Source: Poa pratensis
Taxonomy: Eukaryota; Streptophyta; Magnoliopsida; Poales; Poaceae
DNA length: 64,000 bases
NCBI GenBank assembly: GCA_947311845.1
Contig: CAMZMU010000041.1
Span: 118,568,100-118,632,099, forward strand
Direction of reading: 5' to 3'
Below, in pieces: positions 49,771 through 61,763 of this stretch. The position numbers were made by a program, and so were the translations under genes. Every line of letters starts with the position of its first letter. Positions within the stretch are counted from its first letter, which is position 1. Below the pieces are notes generated by a model. The model had not been told where the DNA came from, made no database searches, and saw only the letters and a program-made list of their open reading frames with translations.

Positions 49771-50445
49771 ACACTCGCTAGATTATCTCAGAACTCGTGC
49801 TTAAAACCTGATTCATTTCGTGTTTTTCAGATTGTCTACCAAACTACCGCCCCTCTACCGAGCATCAGTTTGGGTGGGACACTATGAAACATTCATTCTG
49901 TCTTTAACTTTCCTCACATTAAATCAACTTGGAGAAGGTAATATATAAATTGTATAGTCGAGGGACATTGAAAGTGGGTATTATTATCCCTCATATCTTT
50001 CTAGGAAAGAGTTTCTCTCCATTACTTATCACTCTTTAGCAAATTTCTAGTGGGTATGATTAACTCTCATTGGCCCTCGTCAGGAGTGAAAACTAGCAGG
50101 ACCAGCTATTTGTCTGGGCTCGGAGTGGTAACGAATAAAATCACCTACTCGAAATAGTATGGGGACTTTTCTGAGTTGTATTTCCAGATAATTTCCGTGC
50201 CATTTCCTTTTACGTTAAGATTGACTCCTCGTTCGTTTTACCTTTACCGTTTTCGTTTTATGAATACCGAACGTGCTTCTTTTTCTTTTTTCTACCTTGG
50301 AACGCTGTTATTCCATTAAACTTGGACAGCAGAATGGCCGTGCAGGGTCTGCTTACATCGAAAGAACATCCCTATATTTTTTTTATTTTTGAGGTTCAAC
50401 TCTTAGCATTACCGTATGCTTGGCCCATATCACTATACTATACCA
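49771..50445. other. Spacer with no recognised gene
   Basis: AT-rich, no repeat or coding motif recognised. Confidence 0.4.
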
Positions 50446-51165
50446 CACATCGCATGGGCCTGTAGATCGGGAGCGCCTCGTGCACGCGCTATGCGGAGCG
50501 CAATGCTCTTAGCCCGCTGCGGATACTTCATGGCCGCTCCAATCGCGGCCCAGTAACAGGTATTGTTCTCTTTTTTCTTTACTTCATTTTTATTTTCTGT
50601 TCAGTTTTCACGTTTTCCCTGCTTTTTCTTTTTTATATAAAAATGAATACTTTCCAACACTTAACATTTTTCAAATTAGAACATTTTTTGAAAACTGGAA
50701 TTTTTTAATTCTGAACTTTTTTCAAAAACTGAACATTTTTCAAATTTGAACAATTTCGAAAGTAGAACAAATTTAAATTTGAACATTTTCAAAACTTGAA
50801 CAATTTTAATTCTGAACATTTTTCAAAAATTCAACGTTTTTCAAAAAAAGAACATTTTTTTAATTTGAACAATTTTTATTTTGAAAAAAATTTAGTCTGA
50901 ACTTTTTTCAAATTTAAAACATTTTTAAAATTTGAACATTCATCGGAAACTGAACAATTTTTAATTCTGAACATTTTTTAAAAACTTAACAGTTTCCAAT
51001 TCTGAAAACATTGTTTTTTAGAGACACACAAAGATGCAGAAAAAAGAAAAACAAAAAAAAAGAAACTCAACAAAAAAAGGGCCGGAGGACCTCCTATTGG
51101 GCCGGCCCACGGTGCGACGGGGTGCGCGGAGCGAAAAGCGCTCCGCGTTATGTAGATCCTCCCTA
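50446..51165. repeat. AT-rich 'GAACATTTTT' repeat with GC-rich ends
   Basis: About 400 bases (50640-51010) consist of variants of 'gaacatttttcaaaatttgaa'. The flanks are GC-rich with 'gcggagcg' phrases in opposite orientation (near 50490 and 51125). This design is common in non-autonomous DNA elements of cool-season grasses; the superfamily was not determined. Confidence 0.5.
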
Positions 51166-51921
51166 GCCTATACTAGTTGAATTTCGGTGCGGCGGCACGC
51201 CGCACCCTTGATGGGAATTTCTGTTCAATTTGATAAAAGACAGAATAATCATTTTTTTTCTCTAAAAGGAAGAACGATATACTGGTAACTATTTTTTGTA
51301 TTCTACATACTGGTAGTTTCGTATTGATCTAACTCGCCAAGATCATACCAAAACCAATTTCAATAAAACTGCATGAGGAATCAATAGCCACAGTTGACAT
51401 GGAAAAAGAAAGCCAAAGCAGCAATCTATAAAATGTAATCAATCAACTTGTTCGATCTGTAGCACTGCATACCATGGATATTTCAACTGCAAGAAAATGA
51501 GATAAAAAAAATACATCTTCTAATGGACTGGTTAAAACCACCATCTTTTATCTCGTTGCCACCACTATTCTGCTGCTAAACAACACCACTATTCTGCTGC
51601 TAAACATATGTGTTCTTATGTACTGTGACATCCAAAAAACATTATGGTCTATATCTGAACAAAATGAGGCGACTTGTCCAAGATAATACAAAGATTTCCT
51701 TTCTCTCAAAAGAAAAGATCTTATTTTTCACACACTGCTTAGCTACCTGCTCGGTGGTTTGGCGTCATATGGGGCAGCGATGGAAGGTCTAGCGATTGAC
51801 AGCAGATTAACACTGGTTGATGCTTATGGAGTAATCCTACTCCAAGAAAGCGACTCTCTGAGGATGCACCTGGAGAAAGGACAATGTAGACACCGAAAGA
51901 CAATAATAATTGTTGTAAAGT

Positions 51922-52681
51922 TGTAGTGATCAATTGGATGGTGTTCAATATTTGTATAAATGAAAGTAAAACTATCCAGACTTTCAGATGAAGCAAGCTC
52001 CTTTTGATCAGCCAGAATCCGTACTCTGTTTTCAACTTTCTGGACCACGTTGCAAGGACAGTATTTCAGAGAATAGAAGAAACAAAAATTGTTTGAATGC
52101 AAAATTAATGTTATCCAAGTGATGTATTGGACAGGAAAAATACATATATTCAACTGTTGCAGGAAGTGATTTTGAATATTGATACTACCACATAATGTGG
52201 CTAAAGGAACTGTAGTTACAAAATAGTATGAATCTTCCAGCAGTGAGTACACTTATTGTCACATTAGTGTATTCTCTAAAGAAATCCACAAACACTTCTT
52301 CATCCAGCCTCATCCTTTGAACTGTGTCTTTCTTATGTAGTTTTTTCTAAAGGTGCAAGCAATTGCAAGAGATAAGATCAAATGAAGTGTGAAATAATCA
52401 GTGTAATCAGTAAATACGCTATCTGAACCCAAAGCGCAATAGCAACAGCTAATTCCAGAATCACTATAAGAAACACTGCATAGTTCTTCCTTTTGGGATG
52501 CTCAATACATCATATATATGGTCCCAACATCCCCCAGAAATTTCAAGTGCACAGGTATTCTCAATAGCCCCAAGGAGAGTTCTGCAAACCTGATTGAGAA
52601 GAAGATCAACATATACAACAATCGTCTCCTCTAGGCAAGACTCCACAAATCTCCGAAATGCTCTTTCTTCAATATATGCAC
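51922..52681 (-). pseudogene. SEC6: Exocyst subunit SEC6 exon remnants
   Basis: Two segments on the minus strand match the C-terminal part of plant SEC6, a subunit of the exocyst vesicle-tethering complex. 52590-52681 encodes 'IEERAFRRFVESCLEETIVV' and 'YVDLLLNQ' up to a GT donor. 51922-52039 encodes 'KVENRVRILADQKELASSES' and 'LDSFTFIYTNI'. The exon normally lying between them is not evident and the rest of the roughly 750-residue gene is absent. The second segment runs off frame near its end ('EHHPIDHYN' replacing the usual 'LEHQPDCP'). It is a non-functional fragment inside the Helitron. Confidence 0.8.
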
Positions 52682-52699
52682 ACAAACAAGCCCAAAAGT

Positions 52700-55090
52700 G
52701 TTTACAGTTATGAGCAAAAAGATAGCATTGGCTACCCAAGTACATATGTTAGTAGGATGCCTAAACCAATATGTATCTCAAAAATGGAAACATTGCCAAA
52801 CCAATATTTGTATGACAAATTTGTGATAATATATGAAGCTAAAATGATTTGCACTGGATAATAAGCAAATATCTAAAATGCGGCTTGCTTGAGGTAATAT
52901 TTTTTTTAATAAAATTGGTTCAAAAGTAATCTGCAAGGAAACAAAAATCATGCTTTGAGTAATGTGTAATTTAGAAATTTAGAAACAGAACTTGGTGAGC
53001 ATTTGTGGAACTTGTTGACAATAATGCAAGGTTAAATATTCCTCAGCTGGCTGCATCATTCCGAGTAAAATAGGTCACGATGTTTCTATGCCATTAATGT
53101 GTATTCTAGATCATACAGTAAAATTCAAATTCAGTAACTCCCACAACTTGCTACTAATATGTATTCTAGATAATTCACAGTAAAACTCAAATTCAGTAGC
53201 TCCCAAAACTATTCGCATTACACATTCTATTAAAGTTAATGTCAATATGGCAAAGTTAATATTCGACAGTTGACACACCTCAGTGCAAGGTTATATAAAT
53301 GAATATTTCTATTTATCAATCAAGTAAACAAACAAACAACAGATCAATGTGCCATTTACTTGTTGTTTTATTTGTAAGATACATTGTTGTGGTGTGTTCT
53401 ATTTCCTCTATATTATGATAATTTTACAATATGGATGGACTGCTTTATTTACAGTAGACTACTTGTTTACATCATTAGATAGACGAAACACCGATAATTT
53501 CCATAAACACATTGTTAGTTTAAACTATATGACATTACAGATCAGGGCATAAGCAACACAGCATGGGTTAGCTATTTTGGAAACATACAGATAATAAGAA
53601 AGCAATCACACTTGGTGTGTGAATTATATAAATTCGAATATAAGGGAATGTGAAATATATACTTGTACATCAAATATCTAGTAGTGCAAACTTTTATGTA
53701 CATGGAGAAAATACAAATACTTTTCTAATTGGTGTTGATTATGAACAAATGAGACACACACACTTGACATTTTTGTTCCTGTTGTTTTACTGCAGAGGAA
53801 CTTCACGTCTATAGGTCATATTCTATAGCTTAGGTTATCAAGTACAGAGAGTAGGATTACTGAATCTAATGACTCTGTTGTGTTGCCACATTCTTAGTAT
53901 ACAAAAAGGAAAATTACATTTGCTTCCTAAACTAAAATGTGTTGTATTCATTTTTCTTCTTCTTGATCATTAGTTCAGTATTGTTTTCCTGCAAAGCGAA
54001 AGAAAAGGGAAAAAGAAAAGAAAACAAATACAAAGATGGGGTTAGGATTAGTATTACTCTCAGTCTAGCAATATGAGGTATTGCTATTTGCATCATCGAG
54101 TTTAATTAAGCGTCTAAGTATAGTATCTGCTCTTAAATGACCACCTTTAGCCTCAGAACACCCTCATTGGCTGGATTGTCACAAAAATCCACTTGCCATG
54201 CAAAAGAAATGTATTACACAAGCAGTGGAAGGAAATCAAATCGAGTTCATCAACTATAGTACACAGTTCATCTCCAAACCAGAAATCCATTCACTTTTCA
54301 CCACTGGATACTTGGCAAAAGTAAGAGCAAGAATGGGATAAAGGAAGCAAGGAGCATAAGAGCAAGGAGGGGAGGCCAGAAGCCGAAGGGAAGCATCTGG
54401 AGATGGAAGAGCAGACCAGCAAGGAGAGGACCACAAGGAGGTACCGATCAAGCAGGCAGCAGAACCACAAGAATGGCAAACAACACCCACATCATGAGCA
54501 CACCAGAGCACAGGTTGGTACTTATGCTCTAGCAAAATTACTTGCTAAATACACAGGAATGGGTGTACTGGATTATTCCCTCAGCTAAGCGTAGTGATGC
54601 TATGCTAATATCATCATAGGGATTTAATTCAAGCAAAGCATCTGTTCTTATTAAAAAGAGAGCCTCAGCCTATGCATCATAGGCAGGGGACATAAATCCA
54701 GCAGTTGGTTGCTGAGCAAAGGCACATAAGCAAATGTTGCTTTTCACAATTGTTGGTAGCACGGATCCAACACTTGGTTGCTGGGCACAAATCCCCGAGG
54801 GGAAGAGCACCGCAATCACAGCTAAGTACCTAAAATCTATTACCAACCCTAGAATTAATTCTAGGAATTCTTAGCACACATTTGCTACACTGTGAGTAAA
54901 AGGTAACTGAATCTGTTAACCGAAAGAACCACCAATTCATCACCACAGGCAAATCCAGTAGGTGGAATACCTACTCTCCTCAGAAAATGCTAACAGAGGC
55001 ATAAGAAATCTGTCATTCGAACACCACAGGAGCAACAGAGCAGGTCAGCAGCTAAATTAACAGAAAATCTAGAATCATCATCTGCTGCAC
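52700..55090. other. AT-rich Helitron interior
   Basis: Intron-like sequence with no recognised coding segments. Direct repeats of 'gtattctagat' with 'cagtaaaa.tcaaattcagta' occur near 53100 and 53160. Confidence 0.4.
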
Positions 55091-55099
55091 ATCAGAGAG

Positions 55100-55720
55100 T
55101 AAGACCTTGGGCCTAGAGAGGGAAGAGAAGAGTAGAGGAAGAAGAGAGGAGGGAAGAAGAATCTTACCATGCGCCCATGGCCGTAACTCCATGATGACGG
55201 GGCAGTGCCCGTGTGGTCGATGGAGGAGGACCCAGGGAGGAGAAAGCTTCAGCACGTCGCCATCATCACAGCATGCCGCAGAAGAACTCCATAGCGGAGC
55301 AGCTAGGGCAACGCCGCGCTGCTACCGGAACCCTAGGCTCGGGTACGGGTCGAGCACGGCCGCACCAGGCTGAGGAGGAGCGAATCGGCGGGGTAGGATT
55401 GGAGAGGACTGTGAGGCGCGTCGATTGCGCCATGGCACGGCGACGGAGGTGGCCGAAACTCGCCGGATTGAAGGGTCGACGGCGGCGGCGACCAGAGGCG
55501 CGAGAGCGAAAGCAAGAGGAGAGAGGAGGTGAGGAGAACTGAATCGCCGGGGTAGGGAGGCAGAGGACCGTGAGGCACGTCGTCCGCGCTGCATCACGGC
55601 GGCAGAGGTGGCCGGACCTCGCCGTATTAAAGGGCCGACGGCGGCGGCGGCCAGCACCGCGGGAGCGAGAGAGAGGAGAGGAGGAGGGCGTGCGGGGGAG
55701 TGGGGGGACGGTTTTCTAAA
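55100..55720 (-). other. GC-rich first-exon-like block in the Helitron
   Basis: On the minus strand GC-rich sequence ends in ATG...GCATG|GTAAGATTC, a good donor near 55169. Two blocks of about 120 bp repeat 'cggcgaggtccggccacctc'-type phrases (near 55410 and 55570). It could be a captured promoter and first exon. No family recognised. Confidence 0.3.
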
Positions 55721-55909
55721 ATTTAGAAACTTCAGGTTTTTTTTGCAAAAGCGTCATGGTTGTGTTGCGTGGACTGTCCGATCGCCGGGCAACGGGCAGA
55801 TCGATGCACTGTACTACTGTAGCAATCTACAGTATACAATGCTTACTGTAGATAGCTACAGTTCACGAGCGCTGAGGACGCGAGAAAGGGTCCGTCTTTG
55901 ATATAGTAA

Positions 55910-56002
55910 CTAGTTGAATTTGGCGTGCCGTCACGGCACGCCCTTGGTGAATTTTTTTGTGTAATATATATATATATATATATTTTTTGTTCATGAAAAT
56001 GT
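55910..56002 (-). mobile_element. 3' end of a second Helitron, interrupted by the Copia element
   Basis: On the minus strand the hairpin GGCGTGCCGTGACGGCACGCC is followed by 'aaattcaa' and CTAG ending at 55910, then T. The end closely resembles that of the neighbouring Helitron, so they are the same family and orientation. A (TA)n microsatellite lies at 55962-55982. The rest of this Helitron is beyond the Copia insertion. Confidence 0.7.
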
Positions 56003-57728
56003 TGTAGGAGTTTGCGCGATAGAAAACAAAAAATTTCTCTCACATGCGGAAGCAACACTCAAGATCCTATCTAGAAGATTCTAGTAACGGGGAGAGTAGT
56101 TCATCATACCCTCGAAGAACACGCGCGTTGAACGTTTAATTCAACGCAGCTCGGTGAAGTTGTTGACGATGTTCGATCCGATCAGCACCGCAAACGAGCA
56201 GCACCTCCGGAGGCTTGCACACGTACAGCTCGATGACGTCTCCCTCTTCTTGATCCAGCAAGCTAGAGGGAGAAGTAGGTGGGATCGATTCCAGCAGCAC
56301 GACGGCGTGGTGGTGGATATGGTGGAGAGTTCCCGCGGGCAGGGCTTCGCCAAGCGGTGCGCGGGAGGTAGAGGAGCAGCAAGCCAGTGATGCGGCCAAG
56401 CCTCTGTCTCTTGGTGCACCTCTCCCTCTTCTTTATATAGGCAAGGGGCTGCAGCCACTTTATTTCCAAAGTAGAAACTCCCTCTTTCAATAGTGGTAAC
56501 CCCTTCTCATTTAAAAGGTGGTAACCCCCTCTTTCAAGAGTGGTAACATCCCTTTTAAAGGGCTACCCATTGAATGGCTGCATGGACCAAGTAGGACTGG
56601 TCAAATGGACCAGTGGGCCACCCTTGGTCGTTGGGGACAGGTGGGCCCCACTATGGGACCCTCCGGAACCTTCTAGAACATTCCGACACTCTGCCGAAAA
56701 ATCCCGAACTTTTCCGGAACCCTGAAATCAACTTGCCATATATAAATCTTTACCTCCGGACTCTTCCGGAGCTCCTCGTGATGTCTAGGATCTCATCCGA
56801 GACTCCGAACAATATTCGGACACCATTAACAAAATTATCCCAGAGCTACTCTAGCGTTACCGAACGTTAAGTGTGTGACCCTACGGGTTCGAGAACGTGC
56901 AGACATGATGGAGACACCTCTCCGATCAATAACCATTAGAGGGACCAGGATATCCATAATGACTCCCACACATTCAACGAAGATCTTTATCGGTTGAACC
57001 ACTATGTCGTGGACTACTATAATCCGTATACAATTTCCTTTGTCACGCGATATTTTACTTACCCAAGATTTGATCGTCGGTATCACTATACCTAGTTAAA
57101 TCTTGTTACTGGTAAGTACTCTTTACTCGTTCCGTAATACAACATTCTCTGTGACTAACTCATTAGTCACGTGCTTGCAAGCTTTACCGAATGTGCACTA
57201 CCGAGTGGGCCCAGAGTATATCTCTCCGAAACACGGAGGGACAAATCCCAGTCTTGATTCATGTAATTCAACAAGCACTTTCTGAGATACCCGTAAGACA
57301 CCTTTATGATCACCCTGTCACGAAGCGATGGTTGATGTCCCCAAAGTATTCTTCCAGTACCCGGGAATAACATGATCTCATGGTCTAAGAAATAGGATAC
57401 TTGACAATAAAAGGCATGACAATAAAAACTTAATGAAACGATCAATATTGTTATGCTTAGTTGGGTCTGTCCATCACGTCATTCTTCTAATGACATGATC
57501 CCGTTAATTAATTAACAACTCATGTTCATGGTTGGGAAACCATAACCATCATTAATTAACGAGCTAGTCTAGTAGAGGCTTACTAGGGACGCAATGTTGT
57601 TTACGCAACCACACATGTATTATGTTTCCGGTTAATACAATTATAGCATGGAAATAAACATATATCATGAACACGGAAATATGATAATAACATTTATTTA
57701 TTATTGCCTCTAGGGCATATTTCCAACA
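56003..57728 (-). repeat. 3' LTR of the Copia element
   Basis: The 1726-bp repeat starts TGTTGGAAATATGCCC (at 57728, minus strand) and ends CAAACTCCTACA, with the usual TG...CA ends. Confidence 0.95.
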
Positions 57729-57742
57729 GTCTCCCACTTGCA
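57729..57742 (-). promoter_or_regulatory. Polypurine tract of the Copia element
   Basis: On the minus strand CAAGTGGGAGAC directly precedes the 3' LTR, where plus-strand DNA synthesis is primed. Confidence 0.85.
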
Positions 57743-57761
57743 CTAGAGTCAATAATCTAGT

Positions 57762-60700
57762 TTACATTGGTAAAAATCTAACACCCATGGCCTTCTGGTG
57801 TTGATCATGTTTTGTCTGTGGAAGAACTTTAGTCAACGGATCAGCGATATTTTGATTCGTATGTACTTTGCTAATGGTAATATCTCCTTCATTGACATGC
57901 TCACGAATTTGATGAAACCGGCGTTTGATATGCTTGGAACTCTTGTGACATCTTGGTTCCTTGGCTAGAGCAATGGCACCAGTGTTGTCACAAAAAATCT
58001 CCATGGGATCCAGTGCGCTCGGAACAACGCCGAGTTCAGTGACGAACTCCTTCAGCCATATCCCTTCTTTCGCTGCTTCAGAAGCGGCCATATACTCCGC
58101 CTCTAATGTAGATGCCGCAATGACGGTTTGCTTGGAACTCCTCCAGCTAACCGCAGCTCCATTCAAGATAAAGACATACCCTGTTTGAGATTTCGAGTCA
58201 TCTGGATCAGTATCGAAGCTAGCATCAACGTAACCTTTTACGGAGAGCTCTTCATCACCACCATAGACAAGAAACATGTCCTTAGTCCTTTTTAGGTACT
58301 TAAGGATATTTTTAACTGCTGTCCAGTGAGCCTCTCCAGGATCACTCTGGTACCTGCTCGTCAAACTAAGAGCATGGGACACATCCGGTCTAGTACACAA
58401 CATGGCATACATAATAGAACCTATGGCCGAGGCATAGGGGATTTTCTTCATCCTTTCTATTTCTGTTGCCGTAGTTGGACACTGAGTCATACTCAATGGC
58501 TTACCTTGTAACATGGGCAAAGAACCTTTCTTTGCATCCTGCATATTGAATTTCTTCACTATCTTCTCAAGGTATTTACTTTGACTAAGTGCTATTAAGC
58601 GTCTTGATCTATCTCTATAGATCTTTATGCCCAATATGTATGCAGCTTCACCAAGATCTTTCATTGAAAAACTATTATTCAAATAATCTTTCACACTGTT
58701 AAGCAGCTCCACATCATTCCCAATAAGTAATATGTCATCTACATATAAAACCAGGAATGCAACCGAGCTCCCACTCACTTTCTTGTAAACACAAGCTTCT
58801 TTATAATTTTGGACAAATCCAAAACCTTTGATCACCTCATCAAATCGAAGATTCCAACTCCGGGATGCTTGCTTCAGTCCATAGATGGATCGCTGAAGTT
58901 TGCACACTTTATCAGCATCCTTAGGATCGACAAAACCTTCAGGTTGTACCATGTACAACTCTTCTTCAACGTTTCCGTTGAGGAACGCAGTTTTGACATC
59001 CATCTGCCAAATTTCATAATCGAAATAAGCAGCAATTGCTAGTAGAACCCTAACAGACTTTAGCATCGCTACGGGTGAGAAGGTCTCATCGTAGTCAACT
59101 CCTTGAATTTGTCGAAAACCTTTTGCGACAAGTCGAGCTTTATATACGGTGACATTACCGTCAGCGTCTGTTTTCTTCTTGAAAATCCATTTACATTCAA
59201 CAGCCTTACGGCTATCAGGAAGGTCAACCAAAGTCCACACTTGGTTTTCCTTCATGGATTCCATTTCAGAGTTCATGGCGTCTTGCCATTTTCCAGAGTC
59301 TGGGCTCATCATCGCTTCCTCATAGTTCATAGGTTCATCATTGTCTAACAATAAAATGTTCAAGACAGGATTACCGTACCATTCAGGAGCAGTACGTAAC
59401 CTTGTCGACCTGCGAACGGGAACTTTGACCGAAGCTGCATGATCACTATCATCAGCTTCTTTCTCTCTAGCTGGTGAAGGCGGTGCCTGAAGATCCAAAT
59501 CTTCCTGCGCTGCGCTGCTCTCCAATTCGGGAGAAGGTTCAATAACCTCGTCTAGTTCTATTTTCCTCCCACTCACTCCTTTCGAAAGAAACTCCTTCTC
59601 AAGAAAGGATCCATTCTTAGCAACAAAAACTTTGCCTTCGGATCTGTGATAGAAGGTATACCCAATGGTTTCCTTTGGATATCCTATGAAGACGCATTTT
59701 TCCGCTTTGGGTTCGAGCTTATCAGGTTGTAATCTTTTGACATAAGCCTCGCATCCCCAAATTTTAAGAAACGATAATTTTGGCTTCTTACCAAACCACA
59801 ACTCATATGGTGTCGTCTCAACGGATTTAGATGGTGCCCTATTTAAAGTGAATGCGGCTGTCTCTAATGCATACCCCCAAAATGACATTGGCAGATCGGA
59901 TACAGACATCATAGAACGCACCATATCTAATAAAGTACGATTACGACGTTCAGACACACCATTACGCTGTGGTGTTCCAGGTGGCGTGAGTTGGGAAACA
60001 ATTCCACAATTTTTCAAGTGCATGCCAAACTCGTAACTCAGATATTCCCCTCCACGATCAGATCGTAGAAATTTGATCTTCCTGTTACGATGATTTTCTA
60101 CTTCACTCTGAAATTCTTTGAACTTTTCAAATGTTTCAGACTTGTGTTTCATTAAGTAAATATACCCATATCTACTCAAATCATCAGTGAAAGTTAGGAA
60201 GTAACGATATCCACCACGTGTTGGAATGCTCATTGGTCCACACACATCAGTATGTATGATTTCCAACAAATCACTCGCCCGTTCCATCGTACCGGAAAAC
60301 GGTGTCTTAGTCATCTTACCCATGAGGCATGGTTCGCACGTATCAAATGATTCAAAGTCAAGTGATTGAAAAAGTCCATCAGAATGGAGTTTCTTCATGC
60401 GCTTTACACCAATATGACCTAAACGGCAGTGCCACAAGTATGTGGTACTATCATTATTCGCTTTGCATCTTTTAGCATCAATGTTATGGATGTGTGAAGT
60501 ACTACTATCGAGATCCAACAAGAATAAACCATTTACGTTGGGTGCATGACCATAAAAGATATTACTCATAGAAATAGAACAACCTTTATTCTCTGATTTA
60601 AATGAGTAACCGTCTCGCAATAAACAAGATCCAGATATAATGTTCATGCTTAACGCAGGCACCAAATAACAATTATTCAGGTTTAAAACTAATCCCGAAG

Positions 60701-61763
60701 GTAGATGAAGAGGTAGTGTCCCGACGGCGATGACATCGACCTTCGATCCATTCCCGACGCGCATCGTCACCTCATCCCTCGCCAGTCTCCGTTTATTCTG
60801 CAGCTCCTGTTTCGAGTTGCAAATATGAGCAACCGAACCAGTATCAAATACCCAGGCACTACTACGAGAACTAGTAAGGTACACATCAATAACATGTATA
60901 TCAAATATACCTTTGACGTTGCCAGCCTTCTTATCCGCCAAGTATTTGGCGCAGTTACGCTTCCAGTGACCGTCTCCCTTGCAGTAGAAACACACAGTGT
61001 CCGGCTTAGGACCAGCCTTGGGTTTCACAGGTGTGGCAACAGGTTTGCCGCCCTGAGCAGCAACAGATTTGCCACTCTTCTTGAAGTGACCCTTTTTGGC
61101 CTTAACCTTCTTGAAACTGGTGGTCTTATTGACCATCAACACTTGATGTTCTTTCTTGATGTCCACTTCTGCAGATTTCAGCATCGCAAAGAGCTCATTA
61201 AGAGTCTTATTCATGCCTTGCATGTTATAGTTCAGCACAAAGCCTTTGTAGCTCGGAGGGAGCGACTGCAGCACCCTGTCAGTGATTAACTCATCCGGGA
61301 TCACACATCCCAGCTGAATTAGGCGTTGGATATAGCCTCCCATGGTGACAACATGTTCACTGACAGAGCTGTGCTCCTCCATCTTACATGTATAGAACTT
61401 ATCAGAGATCTCATATCTCTCAGCGCGGGTCTGAGTCTGAAACATGGTTTTCAGCTCTTCAACCATCTCATAGGCGCCGTGATGTTCAAAACGTTTCTGG
61501 AGATCAGTGTCCAGAGATGTAAGGATGGCACAGGCAACTATAATGTGGTCATCTCTGCGCGTCTCAAAGACATTTTGTTCTGCTTCAGGCGCATTGTCTG
61601 CAGGTGGGTCACCTAGCGCAGCATCGAGCACATAATGCTTCTTACACCCAGTGAGGATAATCCTCAGGTTGCGGTGCCAGTCAGTGAAGTTTGAACCAGA
61701 TGATTTCAGTTTTTCTTTCTCAAGGAATGCGCTGAAGTTGAACTGAGCTACGTTGCGGGCCAT
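57762..61763 (-). CDS. Copia gag-pol polyprotein, uninterrupted
   Basis: One frame of 1333 codons covers the whole element. Gag is followed by a CCHC zinc knuckle (C258-C271), a protease with DTG at 307-309 (many Copia elements have DSG), the integrase HHCC cluster (H445, H450, C476, C479) and its catalytic D506, D569 and E605. The RT holds D922 and the YVDD box (D1009, D1010), and RNase H the 'CDNTGAI' region. All catalytic residues looked for are present and no stop or frameshift is seen. Length and order are normal for the family. It is transcribed toward lower coordinates from the 5' LTR at 63000 and beyond. This is a mobile-element gene, not a host gene. Confidence 0.95.
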   Translation of the reverse strand: MARNVAQFNFSAFLEKEKLKSSGSNFTDWHRNLRIILTGCKKHYVLDAALGDPPADNAPEAEQNVFETRRDDHIIVACAILTSLDTDLQKRFEHHGAYEMVEELKTMFQTQTRAERYEISDKFYTCKMEEHSSVSEHVVTMGGYIQRLIQLGCVIPDELITDRVLQSLPPSYKGFVLNYNMQGMNKTLNELFAMLKSAEVDIKKEHQVLMVNKTTSFKKVKAKKGHFKKSGKSVAAQGGKPVATPVKPKAGPKPDTVCFYCKGDGHWKRNCAKYLADKKAGNVKGIFDIHVIDVYLTSSRSSAWVFDTGSVAHICNSKQELQNKRRLARDEVTMRVGNGSKVDVIAVGTLPLHLPSGLVLNLNNCYLVPALSMNIISGSCLLRDGYSFKSENKGCSISMSNIFYGHAPNVNGLFLLDLDSSTSHIHNIDAKRCKANNDSTTYLWHCRLGHIGVKRMKKLHSDGLFQSLDFESFDTCEPCLMGKMTKTPFSGTMERASDLLEIIHTDVCGPMSIPTRGGYRYFLTFTDDLSRYGYIYLMKHKSETFEKFKEFQSEVENHRNRKIKFLRSDRGGEYLSYEFGMHLKNCGIVSQLTPPGTPQRNGVSERRNRTLLDMVRSMMSVSDLPMSFWGYALETAAFTLNRAPSKSVETTPYELWFGKKPKLSFLKIWGCEAYVKRLQPDKLEPKAEKCVFIGYPKETIGYTFYHRSEGKVFVAKNGSFLEKEFLSKGVSGRKIELDEVIEPSPELESSAAQEDLDLQAPPSPAREKEADDSDHAASVKVPVRRSTRLRTAPEWYGNPVLNILLLDNDEPMNYEEAMMSPDSGKWQDAMNSEMESMKENQVWTLVDLPDSRKAVECKWIFKKKTDADGNVTVYKARLVAKGFRQIQGVDYDETFSPVAMLKSVRVLLAIAAYFDYEIWQMDVKTAFLNGNVEEELYMVQPEGFVDPKDADKVCKLQRSIYGLKQASRSWNLRFDEVIKGFGFVQNYKEACVYKKVSGSSVAFLVLYVDDILLIGNDVELLNSVKDYLNNSFSMKDLGEAAYILGIKIYRDRSRRLIALSQSKYLEKIVKKFNMQDAKKGSLPMLQGKPLSMTQCPTTATEIERMKKIPYASAIGSIMYAMLCTRPDVSHALSLTSRYQSDPGEAHWTAVKNILKYLKRTKDMFLVYGGDEELSVKGYVDASFDTDPDDSKSQTGYVFILNGAAVSWRSSKQTVIAASTLEAEYMAASEAAKEGIWLKEFVTELGVVPSALDPMEIFCDNTGAIALAKEPRCHKSSKHIKRRFHQIREHVNEGDITISKVHTNQNIADPLTKVLPQTKHDQHQKAMGVRFLPM

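Larger units (their letters stand above)
51173..55901 (-). mobile_element. Helitron, 4.7 kb, minus strand, carrying SEC6 exons
   Basis: On the minus strand the 3' end has a GC-rich hairpin (GTGCGGCGTGCCGCCGCAC), then 'cgaaattcaa', then CTAG ending at 51173, followed by T. The proposed 5' end is TCAAAGACGGACCC at 55901, preceded by A. The 3' end is strong; the 5' end rests on the A|TC context and position. Inside are exocyst SEC6 exon remnants and, near the 5' end, a GC-rich block. No Rep/helicase sequence was seen. Confidence 0.7.

Noticed and set aside
56136..56458. Minus-strand frames of 87-105 codons, repeated at 63132-63454
   Set aside because: They are parts of the two Copia LTRs, not genes, and are duplicated only because the LTR is.
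60825..61616. Plus-strand frames of 96-154 codons in the Copia element
   Set aside because: They are antisense shadows of the gag region.
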